Positions 24,780 through 37,022 of a stretch of 64,000 bases of DNA are shown here, piece by piece. Under the pieces are notes generated by a model that ran no database searches, was not told where the DNA came from, and saw only the letters and a list, made by a program, of their open reading frames with translations. Each line of letters starts with the position of its first letter. Positions within the stretch are counted from its first letter, which is position 1. The stretch is from Notolepis coatsorum (Eukaryota; Chordata; Actinopteri; Aulopiformes; Paralepididae). Both the position numbers and the translations under genes were made by a program. The stretch is taken from contig OZ020592.1 of NCBI GenBank assembly GCA_963971535.1, positions 127,968,166 through 128,032,165 of the forward strand, given 5' to 3'.

Positions 24780-24787
24780 AGTCAGTA

Positions 24788-25075
24788 TTGTTCCCGGAAG
24801 GCTTATTGAGCTCCGGTCTCGGTGCCGAGGTGCGAGGGGCTCTTATCGATCACCGGATGGCCATCAAAGGCGTCCTCGCCAAGGACTTCCCCCAGGAAAG
24901 CGGACATGAATTCAGTCAGATTCTTACCCTCCTCTCCCTCGGGGACGCCGTTCACTCTGAGGTTTTGCCTGCGAGAGTGGTTCTCATGGTCATCAAGGTC
25001 ATTCTCTACGACGAGGTCAGCATACTGAGATTCAAAATGTGTTCCAGTCTGTTTGTTACATCAGTCCAGAAGGTC
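24788..25075 (-). mobile_element. L1-type LINE ORF1 fragment
   Basis: On the minus strand near 24990-24900 the text reads D-D-H-E-N-H-S-R-R-Q-N-L-R-V-N-G-V-P-E-G-E-E-G-K-N. This matches the conserved L/E-N-x-S-R-R-x-N-x-R-V-x-G-x-P-E-G motif that opens the RRM region of L1 ORF1 proteins. Upstream coiled-coil coding may lie towards 25075. Only this part is present, with no adjacent ORF2, so it is a fragment. Confidence 0.7.
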
Positions 25076-25267
25076 TATCTTCTCTGTATTTCATTTCATT
25101 TCAAACCTTTATTTCAACTCCTAAGAAACTGAGGTGACCCTCATTTACAGCGGCGATGAGCTTACAAAATAAGACATAGTTCATAATTTCATACATATAG
25201 GGACAATTCAAAATTTTTACATAATTTTTTTTAAATGTTTTGCTTTGTTTACATTTGACACACTATG
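25076..25267. other. LINE-like 3' end with (CATTT) tail
   Basis: ATTTCATTTCATTTCAAACC followed by TTTATTTCAACTCC and GGTGACCCTCATTTAC has the style of a fish LINE 3' untranslated end. No coding part is attached. Confidence 0.35.
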
Positions 25268-25343
25268 CACATCCTTACACATTCTGCACATCCTTACACA
25301 TTCTGCACACCCTTACACATTCTGCACAACCATACACATTCTG
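25268..25343. repeat. 19-bp tandem repeat, four units
   Basis: CACATCCTTACACATTCTG and three variants in tandem. Confidence 0.9.
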
Positions 25344-25836
25344 GGGTGGGGGTGTCTGTGACCGTGGGGGGTGGACAGACAGAGGAGCAGGAAACTGATT
25401 CAGCCTCTCGTTGGCTCACATTCCTATCATCATCTCATGTCACTAACTGATGTCTTTGTGGTTTTATGGACATGGCGCTTGTAGAACTGGTAAGTGGGTA
25501 CGTTTTTTTTCCCTGCCAAATCTCAGAGGACCAAAAAGCCCTTTTTGTTTTTAATGCTTTTTTAAAGATGTTTACAGACCACGTACCAACTTGCAATCAG
25601 GACTGATAGTTGATCTGATGGTTATCTTAGACATATTGCAGAAGTTAATAGAATCACATTTTCAGGCCAGACGTATGCCAGAATGAGCCTGAATGTGTGA
25701 CAATCTCTCTCTCTCTCTGAGCCCATATGCCTCCTGTCATCCTCTCTAACTGACCAAAGCAAGCCTCTTATTGCCTTGCCAAGGGGCTATTACCACTGAC
25801 ACAGCTCATAGCCGCACACACATACACACATACCTA
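25344..25836. other. Unassigned spacer
   Basis: Nothing recognised beyond a short CT run near 25706. Confidence 0.4.
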
Positions 25837-25986
<150 letters not shown>

Positions 25987-26124
25987 GGCACACACTCTTC
26001 CCAGCCAGCTCCACTTCAAGCCAAAGTGTTCCTCTCTCTCGTGACCCTCTCCTATCTGGGAGGTGAAGCTCCAGCAGGTGTTTCTACAGACAGGAGCCAG
26101 CTCACTACACAACATAACTACCAC

Positions 26125-26220
26125 CAGTGGTGTAGTCTAGCTTTTCGCTGGGGCTACACTGTGATTATTGGGGGGCGTGGGCCAATCAGCATTGGGGGCG
26201 TGGCCTAAGCTAGGCACTAT
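26125..26220. mobile_element. Possible hAT terminus fragment
   Basis: CAGTGGTGTAGTCTAGC resembles the left end of a common fish hAT family, followed by GGGGCGTGG repeats. No right end or target duplication was found. Confidence 0.3.
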
Positions 26221-26574
26221 TTTTTACAGAAAGTCAGGGAGACTTATAATATTAATAATAATACATTTTATTTGGGGGCGCCTTTCACGACACCCATTAG
26301 GTCACCTTACAGATCATAAAAACAAAGCAAGGCAGTTAAAAGTCAAGGTTAAAAACAAAACAAACAATAGGAAGTATAAAACAGTGAAGTTAAAATAACA
26401 AAACAAATAAACAGCAGGGGGTATAGAACAGTGACACAGGTTACAGTGAGTATGCAAGTTTAAACAGATGGGTTTTTAGTTGTGATTTAAATGATAATAG
26501 GGAGTCAGACTGTCCGACATGTGGGGGGCAGGGAGTTCCAGAGTCTGGGAGCCGAGCAGCTGAAAGCTCGAGCA

Positions 26575-28060
26575 CCCCTGGTGCTGAGGCGTGAGCTGGG
26601 GATGGAGAGGAGTCCAGTAGAGGATGAGTGGAGGGAGCACCCCTGGTGCTGAGGCTGGGGATGGAGAGGAGTCCAGTAGAGGATGAGTGGAGGGAGCACC
26701 CATGGTGCTGAGGCTGGGGATGGAGAGGAGTCCAGTAGAGGATGAGTGGAGGGAGCACCCATGGTGCTGAGGCTGGGGATGGAGAGGAGACCAGTAGAGG
26801 ATGAGTGGAGGGAGCACCCATGGTGCTGAGGCTGGGGATGGAGAGGAGTCCAGTAGAGGATGAGTGGAGGGAGCACCCATGGTGCTGAGGCTGGGGATGG
26901 AGAGGAGTCCAGTAGAGGATGAGTGGAGGGAGCACCCATGGTGCTGAGGCTGGGGATGGAGAGGAGTCCAGTAGAGGATGAGTGGAGGGTGCACCCATGG
27001 TGCTGAGGCGTGAGCTGGGGATGGAGAGGAGTCCAGTAGAGGATGAGCAGAGGGTGCACCCATGGTGCTGAGGCTGGGGATGGAGAAGAGTCCAGTAGAG
27101 GATGAGTGGAGGGTGCACCCATGGTGCTGAGGCGTGAGCTGGGGATGGAGAGGAGTCCAGCAGAGGATGAGCAGAGGGTGCACCCATGGTGCTGAGGCTG
27201 GGGATGGAGAGGAGTCCAGTAGAGGATGAGTGGAGGGAGCACCCATGGTGCTGAGGCGTGAGCTGGGGATGGAGAGGAGTCCAGTAGAGGATGAGCAGAG
27301 GGTGCACCCATGGTGCTGAGGCTGGGGATGGAGAGGAGTCCAGTAGAGGATGAGTGGAGGGAGCACCCATGGTGCTGAGGCTGGGGATGGAGAGGAGTCC
27401 AGTAGAGGATGAGCGGAGGGTGCTACCATGGTGCTGAGGCTGGGGATGGAGAGGAGTCCAGTAGAGGATGAGTGGAGGGAGCACCCATGGTGCTGAGGCT
27501 GGGGGTGGAGAGGAGTCCAGTAGAGGATGAGCGGAGGGTGCACCCATGGTGCTGAGGCTGGGGATGGAGAGGAGTCCAGTAGAGGATGAGCGGAGGGACC
27601 CGGAGGGTGCACCCATGGTGCTGAGGCTGGGGATGGAGAGGAGTCCAGTAGAGGATGAGCGGAGGGAGCACCCATGGTGCTGAGGCTGGGGATGGAGAGG
27701 AGTCCAGTAGAGGATGAGCGGAGGGTGCACCCATGGTGCTGAGGCTGGGGATGGAGAGGAGTCCAGTAGAGGATGAGCGGAGGGTGCACCCATGGTGCTG
27801 AGGCTGGGGATGGAGAGGAGTCCAGTAGAGGATGAGCGGAGGGTGCACCCATGGTGCTGAGGCTGGGGATGGAGAGGAGTCCAGTAGAGGATGGGGGAGG
27901 GTGCACCCATGGTGCTGAGGCTGGGGATGGAGAGGAGTCCAGTAGAGGATGGGGGAGGGTGCACCCATGGTGCTGAGGCTGGGGATGGAGAGGAGTCCAG
28001 TAGAGGATGAGTGGAGGGTGCACCCATGGTGCTGAGGCGTGAGCTGGGGATGGAGAGGAG
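26575..28060. repeat. 60/66-bp minisatellite, about 25 units, derived from LINE coding sequence
   Basis: Each unit contains ACCCATGGTGCTGAGGCT, then GGGGATGGAGAGGAGTCC, then AGTAGAGGATGAGTGGAGGG. Five units carry a 6-base insert (GCGTGA before GCTGGGG), making 66 bp. One junction near 27595-27605 has a partial duplication. Because every unit length is a multiple of three, several minus-strand frames stay open for hundreds of codons, but that is a property of the repeat. Neighbouring units are over 95% alike by eye, implying recent expansion or homogenisation. Confidence 0.95.
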
Positions 28061-28159
28061 TAGAGCAGTGTTTCTCAACTGGTGGGTCGCGACCCAAAAG
28101 TGGGTCGCGGGGCCATTTTGAGTGGGTCGCGGATGTGTGTGTAATGTGGCTTCTCAGCT

Positions 28160-28288
28160 CTGGTCCAGCTGAAGACAAAGCGGAGGAACAGATTGGACAT
28201 TGAGCATGACCTCAGAGTTGCTTTGTCTACCATCACCCCAGACTTTGAGGCTCTTGTCAGGAGCAAACAACATCCCCAGTTATGCATG

Positions 28289-28297
<9 letters not shown>
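28160..28297 (+). pseudogene. hAT transposase C-terminus (ZBED5/FAM200-like)
   Basis: 45 codons read L-V-Q-L-K-T-K-R-R-N-R-L, then E-H-D-L-R-V-A-L-S, then D-F-E-A-L-V-R-S-K-Q-H-P-Q, and end at TAA 28295-28297. K-T-K-x-R-N-R-L-D-x-E-x-D-L-R-x-A-L-S is the hallmark C-terminus of Charlie-type hAT transposases and of the domesticated ZBED5/FAM200 proteins. The rest of the gene is deleted, so this is a relic that identifies the family. Confidence 0.8.
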
Positions 28298-29140
<843 letters not shown>

Positions 29141-29471
29141 TTTTTTGTGTTTATTTCATGTTTTGAAAGATTGCGTATTACTGCAATTTTTTATTTTTTA
29201 CATAAATCATAGTGGTTAAAAATGTTGTGTCGCGACTTAATGACTAAGGAAAATGTTGGGTCCCGAGGCTAGACCAGTTGAGAACCACTGCAGTAGAGGA
29301 TGAGTGGAGGGTGTGGGAGGGGGTGTAATCCTGGAGGAGGTCAGTGATGTACTGTAGATGGGGGCTAGATTGTGGAGGGATTTGAAGGTGAGTAGGAGGT
29401 TTTTGTAGTCAATCCGGTAGTGCACAAGGAGCCAGTGTAATTGAATGAGGACGGGGGTGATCCCTTGTGTC

Positions 29472-29473
<2 letters not shown>

Positions 29474-29557
<84 letters not shown>

Positions 29558-29558
29558 G
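29474..29558. repeat. (TAA)n microsatellite
   Basis: About 28 TAA units at the edge of the LINE. Confidence 0.95.
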
Positions 29559-29579
29559 ATATATAATAATAATATTACA

Positions 29580-30021
29580 TACATCCACACATAACTGAGA
29601 GCATCCAGTAATGGGTATGAAAGACAATTACATTTACAGTTTTTACAGCTGGGGAGATTGAAATGCTTTGGACAGATTCTTTATTTAATTCTCAATGAAA
29701 AGCATGGATTATTATGATTCAAGTATTGTTAGAAATAAATGCTGTTATAAATAATCAGCCTTCGGGAGAGGTGTTAGTTGGACAATGCCTAGGCTACCCA
29801 GTCATGTCCGCTTCTATTCATTGTGCTACGCTAGGCTAACGTGCTTTCTACTCAACGTCATTTTTAAAAATCAACTAAAACATTACTGTTACACTCCCAG
29901 ACCAGCCCAAGTCTGGGAGAATCAATGCCCCAGACAAAGAGTTGACAGTGGTGTCATACCGCCATCTAGCCGTCACCTGCAGATGATGCAGTCAACATTG
30001 ATCCTGCTTGGCCATATTAAT
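29580..30021. other. Unassigned sequence
   Basis: No gene or element recognised. A small inverted pair CTCCCAGACC / GTCTGGGAG lies near 29896-29920. Confidence 0.35.
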
Positions 30022-30271
30022 AACGATAGGTTATGTATATAACCTAGTTATATTAGTATTGGCTGAGCGTCCCGCTCTGAGCCTTATGAGATACCCCTTA
30101 TCTCCTATGGTACCTATTGTACCCCAACGAACAACTTAATGCACCCACACCTGATGGGGCCCCGCCCCTATGGAGGCGTAGCCTATATAACCATGACTCT
30201 GGTCACCGAACACTCTTCCTCGCCAAATCTCGTTCCAGCAAAAGATCCCTTAAAAGGGAACTCAGGGCCGC

Positions 30272-30378
30272 GCAGAGCGGGACGCTCAGCCAATACTAAT
30301 ATAACTAGGTTATATACATAACCTATCGTTATATATCGTATTTGGCTTATCGCGTCCCGCTCTGAGCCTTATGAGATA
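30272..30378. repeat. Internal complementary region of DIRS family B
   Basis: The first half is the inverse complement of the left outer edge (GAGCGGGACGCTCAGCCAAT ... AACCTATC). The second half (GTTATATATCGTATTTGGCT ... ATGAGATA) matches the inverse of the right terminus. The layout is the same as in both family A copies. Confidence 0.8.
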
Positions 30379-33300
30379 TGGGTTAGAGCGGACGCGAGAC
30401 TCGACAGATGTACCCCCTGAGGACCCGTAAGCCCACATCAAGGGGTGCGGGGAGCCCTGTCACCCCATCCTTCCTAATGAAGGGGGGGCGCAGTCAACTC
30501 CACCTGAATGCGAACAAGGGGGAACCAGAACCCCTTGAACACACCGCACAGGCGGAACCATGTGTGACTCAACACACTGTGGCCCATACCCATACACTCC
30601 TGCTACCCTACCAAAGGACGGGAAGCAGGAAAGGCCACAGACCCCAGAACCGCCTGGGAGACAGAACCCCCGGTCATGTCCATGAGGTAAAACCTTACAA
30701 AGGGGCCCCGGGAGGACCATGAAGCTGCAGCACAGATGACCTCCACCGAGGCCCCACCCAGGAGAGCGGCAGAGGCAGCCACCCCACGATTGGAGTGCGC
30801 CCTGACGCCCCCAGGGGGATCCTGCCCAGCCAACGTGTAGCAGAGGGCAATGCCCTCGCACAACCAATGGGACAGGCGCTGTTCGATAGTGCCTTACCGG
30901 CATGAGAACCACCGTGACAGACAAAAGCTGAACGGTGACCCCGAGGTCCTGAGTACGGCTGAGGAAATTCCCAAAGCACGGACCGGACATGACAGGTGAA
31001 GGCCCGCATCTAACTCACCACTGTGAGGAGGCGGATGAAACGCCTGAACCACAATATCCCTGGAGCGGAAGAACTCCGGATATTTACAGGCACGAAGGCA
31101 GGATTAGGCCGCAGAGTGGCACCGCAATCGGAACGAAAGACAGGCACTCTGGGTGTACCGAGAGAGCACAAAGCACACCCACGCGTCAGCGGAGGTGACG
31201 GCCAGCAAGAACGCGGTCTTGAACGACAGCTGTTCGGCGCCTGCTCGAGTGGCTCAAACGGGGGCCAAGGACAACCGACCGAGGACCAGTTGAAGATCCC
31301 AAGTCGGAGCCCAGGAGCGTTGCACCGGCTTAACGCGTCGAGCGCCAAGCAGGAAACGCTTCACAAGAGGGTGGCTGAACAAGACATCCCCTCAAACGCC
31401 TCATGATAGGAGGATATAGCTGCTGCATATACCCTCACCGTCGAAGCCGACAGTCTATCAAGGAGAGACTGGAGGTAACTAAGGACAGCATCCAGGGGGC
31501 AGGAGACTGAGTCCCGGCCCCCCGCCTTACACCACACTTGGAACATACGTCATCTGCCCGCGTAAGCGCGACAGTGGAGGGAGCATGCGCATTCCGGATG
31601 GTAACACCATCAGGATCAAGAACCTGCGCCCCTCAACGTACCCGTCCCAACAACTGACCTAACAGATGTATGGGGAAGAATCCCTGGCGGCACGGCATCG
31701 GTCCCAGACCTGCCTGGCTATGTCCAGACGTAATCCCCACCGTCAGGATGAGGACCGCCCCGCGACAGTACACCTGCACCAACATTCTCCCTGCCGGGGA
31801 TGTGGGGAGCCCTCAGGCCGCGCAGATGGAGGACGCCCATAGCCAGCCGCCCGCCGCCTGGCGCAGACAGGAGCGTACTCCTCCCTGTCTGTCGATACAC
31901 GACACTGACGTCGTATCGTCCGTCCTGATCAACACCATTTGTGGACCAGAAGGACCGCTTTCAACACTAACACATTGAACGTAGCGCAGACCGGGCAGCA
32001 TGGTTTGCCAGCTGCCCCCTACTGCGTTGGCCCGACGCGTCACCAGCGAGGGAAGCGTCGGTGAAAACGCGACATGAGACAGCGCCGTAACAGTCCTAGG
32101 ACGGAACCTCCCGAGCGTGTTGACAACACGCTCTGAGAGGGATGCCCATAGCCCTCCAACCGTTGACTGGGAAGAGGAGTACTCTACATCCAGTCTACAG
32201 CAACCCCAGGCTGGTAGAGACCTGCCTGGTACGAGACCTGACGATCCACCTTGACCGCGAAGGACCAGAACGTCGTCAGGGCAGAACACTCCGTAACCCC
32301 TGACGACGCAGAGGCCCCAGTGCGGCCTCCACGCACTTGGTGAAGATGCGGGGAGCCAGAGAAAACCGAACGGCAGCCTCTGGTACTCATACGCTAACCC
32401 TGCAAAGGAAGCGTAGGTAAGCCCTAGGATGGAAGATCGGAGATGTGCAAACGCATCCTACAGGTCTATGGAGGAGAACCAGACCCCCACCTGACAGTGT
32501 TCAACAGGTAGGAGACGATCCAAAAAATGCTGAACCTTCCCATGGGACAGGTCCAGCCTGGGTCTTACACCCCTCCCTCCCGACTTCTCAGGCAGAGAAC
32601 ACCGGGAGGAGAACGCCACGACGATGGCTTGCTTCGTCCACAGAGATTGGATCTCGTTGACCAGAGCTGTCATTGCTGGAGACCCTGACAATAGGGTCTG
32701 TACCAAACCTGAAAACGGGTGGGGTTGTGTAAACACAAGTCCCCGCCTCAGCGTTCTCTCCATCCACCTCGACATATGGTACTGCCGTAGTCATATGTGA
32801 TGACACTCCCAACGCACCCGCCGCCATGTGGCGCAGGTCCGCCAGGAACTGTAGATAGTTGGCCCGGTCCCCCCGCTGTGCGTAGCCAACCCTGGAACCG
32901 TGCAAGCAGGGCGTTCCGTGTCGGGACATCTGACCCTGACACCATCCACGAGGCAATCGCACCCAAGGGGGGACCCCGACAGAAAGGGCCGGTTTGATAC
33001 GGGGGGCTTCCTATGAAAAAAGCCCCCCCACTGAACACCCCTCCAGAACATGCTGAGGAGTTGTTCTGCAGCCGGACATGCAAGGTGTAAGGACCCCATG
33101 GGTTCCTACACACCGTAGCCCTGCAGTGATATTACTACCACCCCAAATCACGCACGCCTGCGACCACTGCCAATATTTCAGGAGTGGGAGGCACCAACAT
33201 GATACCTGGCCTGGCGAAGGCGAGGCCGGGGAAGCCTGCACTGTGTGCCTCAAAAGGTTTCGAGCCCCCCTGCTGACAACACTTAAGTTGACAGATGTAA

Positions 33301-34449
33301 CACCAGGCTCAACCAACACAGCTTATGGTGTGGGAGCCGCTTGACAGCACAACATTCTCACGGACAGACCCAGGCTCAGCCATCAACTGGGTGTCAGCCC
33401 CTGTCCCCATGCAAAGCGAAATTGGGGCCGCCCGCGCTTCAACGAAGGCACGCGGCCCGCAGCCAAAGGAAACAATCAGAGCCCACTTTTTCCGCTGGTG
33501 TTGGGGAAGGGAGTGATCGGAGAGCGGGCTGCTCGCGGCAGGACGGTGACGGCTTGTTTGTTCAAGCCGAACCCATCCTACATGGCCGATCCCTCGGCCG
33601 CCAAGGCTGTCGGCCTTGTGGACACCTGTCGAATCAACGCCCAGGATACCTCCGGCGGTGGAAAACATGGCCGCCTGTCAAGGGCCTCGTCATCGCCGCT
33701 GACGAGGCCGTGCTCTCTCTTCTTCTGGCTGCGCGGTGTGAGGCGGTGTGGGGCCTAGGACAATACCGCCCGCGCTCCAGCAGAAGACCAAAATCCCCTG
33801 CGGAGAGGGGAACCCTGAGCGGTTATAGCTTGCGGCTGGGTCAAAGCTAATAACGTCAACAACCTCGCGCGATGTGTCGACGTCGGCTGGCCCTCAAGGC
33901 CCCGCCACCAGACACAATTTTTTTTAATAGAAAAAAACAGCAATTCGAACACAGTTCTAATCGCTGCCAATTCCATACCGTGGCGGTACAGGCTTTAGCA
34001 GCCCACCAGCCACTCGCCAGGCCGACCCACCCAAGGCGTCGGCCGGGCGGGGCACTGTTTCAATATGTCAAAAACAAAGAACTGATGTTAACACGAGCAC
34101 CAGTGGTGGTTGTAAACAGCAACCTCCACTGTGGTGTGCACCATGAAAGGGTTAAATGAATAAAATAACTAACCCACAAAATACTGTAGAATGAGCAAGC
34201 CCATATACACACGTTAAGGGGAGGCGGACCAGAGCGAACTAGTCCCGTCTTCATTCAAAATATTCACAACAGCACACCAGCCCTAGCTTAGCCCATTTAC
34301 CAAAAAAGGTAAACAAAGCCCCCCCCCTGCACTACTCCCCCAGTAGACACCGATTGACCGTCAGCATAAATGGTTGAGAGGAGAGAAAACTGTAGCAAAG
34401 ACAGACCTTCTCATAGCAGAGTGACAGAACGAAACAGTAGCCCCCTACA

Positions 34450-34525
34450 CAGGGCCGCCTCAGGGGGTGGGGGGCCTCGCGTTTAAAACTCGCACAGGGC
34501 CTCACATTTCTCCCAGGCGGCCCTG
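34450..34525. mobile_element. 76-bp hAT MITE inside the DIRS element, exact 8-bp TSD
   Basis: It begins CAGGGCCGCCT and ends AGGCGGCCCTG. CCCCTACA flanks it at 34442-34449 and 34526-34533. One of the smallest complete hAT derivatives one could expect: little remains beyond the termini. Confidence 0.8.
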
Positions 34526-35605
34526 CCCCTACACTACTACAGCCTAGCGTGAGGCGATGTGGGACCCAGATCAACAACCGCCTGCGCACAGACACGCAAC
34601 ATGTTTACCATGTCGGCTGGACCCATAGCCCCACTACCCGACGCCAATGTGGATAGGAACTAGCCAGCTGAGCCATAACCCGCCGTTAATTCCCATCCTG
34701 CAGTAGTATAGCTCTACTGCTACACCGCCGAGCTCACGCATCGGCCCCAGATGGGGACACCGTTCCACAGACCCCGCCGGAACACAAGGGTAGCGTATCT
34801 GGCTAGGCTACCTAGCCACGGCCTACCCTGTTGTCAACCCATTTACCCGTAAAAAAGGTAAATAGGACTCAGCAAAAAAAACCACAACAGCTACCGACTG
34901 ACCTTCATTGATGAACCGGGCAAGAGGAGGGAGAAGTGACAACATCTCACGGTGGAGACATTAGAACAGCGTAGCAGTTATCATGTAGCAGTAGTGGTAG
35001 CATGTAGTATTAGCGATAGCATGTAGCATAGCATTAGATGTTTAACAGCACGTCCAAGACCGTTTGGAAACCGTTCACTGCAGTGAAACGTTCACCAAAC
35101 CATCCTGCCCCCGGCGCCAACACACAACATGGTTGTGTAACAAAACAAACCAGCATTACTAACACTAATACCCATGCCTGAAGACACAGGGCCTACCTGG
35201 GTACAAGCTGGCCCGACAGCCAATCTTGCACAGCTGAACCTTGATCTGCTGCCATCAGACGAGGAACATCAACATAGGCCCGTCGTGTCACTGAAAACAT
35301 GCTTCGAAGATGCCAGGGGCCAGCAACCTCCGGTAAGCTTCCAACATTATGAATCTTCTCTGATCTTTTCATCCTGCTAGTTACGTATGGTGCACGCAGC
35401 CGATACGATGGAACGAAAATAGAGGAAGAGTGTTTGGTGACCAGAGTCATGGTTATATAGGCTACGCCTCCATAGGGGCGGGGCCCCATCAGGTGTGGGT
35501 GCATTAAGTTCTTTGTTGGGGTACAATAGGTACCATAGGAGATAAGGGGTATCTCATAAGGCTCAGAGCGGGACACGATAAGCCAAATACGATATATAAC
35601 ATACT

Positions 35606-36111
35606 GTTGTGGCAATTAGTGTCTATGTTACAAGTGTTGTTTGTTTAGGTTGTTCTCTGTGTTGGCATTCTGATTCTGTGTTTTGTATTAGCCTAGTCCT
35701 TGTTCCGGTATTGTTGATTATTGTATTAGTTCTAGTGCCTTCTTCCCACAGCTGTTTTCCATTATTAATCAGTGTTAATTAGTGTCAGTATTTATTGCTT
35801 GTGGTTTGTTTGGATTGTTGTGGCGTCATTGTCCCGCATTGTTCCCGTATCGTGCTTGTGTGCCTATGTCCTGTCAAGTGAGTTTGTTCCTCAGTATGTT
35901 ATGTTAGCAATGTTTGGTGCTCTTTGTTTTTCGTTATCAGTCCGTGTTTGTCCCAGAGCCAGCCCGGTTGTGCCTTTCTTTTGTTTTGTATTTTGGTTGT
36001 GAGTTAGTAAATATCCCTTCTCTAAGCATCACCCTTCGTCTCTGCCTCTGTTTCTTCTTCCTTGTCTGCATACTGTGTTCTCACCTTCATCATCACCCCC
36101 AATCATTACAA
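35606..36111 (+). mobile_element. Possible solo LTR fossil
   Basis: A 0.5 kb T-rich stretch starts TGTTGTGGC and ends ATCATTACA. A TAAATATCCC stretch and pyrimidine-rich text (CTTCGTCTCTGCCTCTG) lie near the 3' end, the style of fish Gypsy-type LTRs. No exact target duplication is seen and no internal region is attached. Tentative. Confidence 0.3.
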
Positions 36112-37022
36112 TTACTGTTTAAACAGGCCTTTGGGTAATGTTTGAGCTTCTCCTCCATGTATAAAATATGTCTTTTTTTTCTGTCTCTTATCACTTGAAT
36201 GGTTCTCAATGAGCATCCTGATGTCCTGGATGTCCTGGAGAGTGGAAAACAAACAAAAAATTCTCATTTTGTGCAATACCTTCTTGCAGTTCCTTGTATT
36301 TCACACTCCACGTTTGTACTGGACTGTATGTCCTGCAGTGTGTGAATAGCAAAGCTCACACCTCTACGTACATCCCACTGTGCAAATGAAAGGCTCACAC
36401 TAGTAGGTATCCCGCTATGTATACACTTTCCATGGAGGCCATGCCAGAGACATCACGCTGGGTGTTCTCCATTTTATTTAGAATAAAACACAAGATACTT
36501 GTGCCCTAATGATAAGGATACATGTTCAATGAAGAAACCCAATCCCATTGCCAAAAGAAAGTCTGACATCCCTGTATGTACTTGTACTATGAAGCTACAC
36601 ACTATTAATTATTAAGTATTACGTTGCCCATAACGCCCCCCAAACAGCATTGCCACCTTCAACAGGCCCCTCTGATGCCCCTATAAAGCTGATTTCTGTT
36701 CTGTTTTTAGAACATCATACAAATATTAGATTAGATTAAATGTTATTGTCTGAGAACAACAAAATAGTATGGGCAGCCTACATGTTAGTCTACAGGCTGC
36801 ATAAATGGTAAAGTTATATAGCGGTTTTATCCAAAGTGCTTTACAATTTGTTCCTCACATTTTAACCATTCACACACCAATGGCAGAGGCAACCATGCAA
36901 GATGCCAACCTGCTCATTGGGAGCAGTTAGGTGTGAGGGCTGTGGGTGTTTTGGTCGCTAATAGGGACTCTTTTAAGTTATTTGTATATAATGAATAACC
37001 ACTAAACTGCTTTAAACAGACA
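36112..37022. other. 0.9 kb without a gene; scraps of dispersed repeats
   Basis: At 36722-36765, ATTAGATTAGATTAAATG followed by TATTGTCTGAG looks like a LINE 3' tail. At 36808-36950, TTATATAGCGGTTTTATCC, GTGCTTTACAA and GCCAACCTGCTCATTGGGAG match a very common fish dispersed repeat. The rest is unassigned. Confidence 0.4.

Larger units (their letters stand above)
30025..35597 (-). mobile_element. DIRS retrotransposon, family B (broken fossil)
   Basis: It is flanked by AAC on both sides (30022-30024 and 35598-35600). The 25-base leader GATAGGTTATGTATATAACC... precedes inverted terminal repeats of about 180 bases, and an internal complementary region lies at 30272-30378. Translated remains on the minus strand run in DIRS order. 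A presumed Gag region spans about 35.4-33.0 kb. Reverse transcriptase covers about 32.9-32.1 kb (S-S-I-D-L near 32465). RNase H-like text covers about 32.1-31.7 kb (near 31900). Tyrosine recombinase covers about 31.6-30.4 kb (H-S-N-R-G near 30795). The coding region is broken many times over several frames, so it is old, although termini and internal region are well kept. A 76-bp hAT MITE is inserted at 34450. Confidence 0.85.

Noticed and set aside
25265-25343. Short host ORF across the CACATCCTTACACATTCTG repeats
   Set aside because: Tandem repeat translation only.
26441-28078. 545-codon minus-strand frame rich in P, S, H and L
   Set aside because: Almost entirely tandem 60/66-bp minisatellite; open in several frames because units are multiples of three.
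35772-36138. Hydrophobic open frames as a small membrane protein
   Set aside because: Valine/leucine/phenylalanine richness follows from T-rich LTR-like sequence; two overlapping frames look alike and neither has a supported start.
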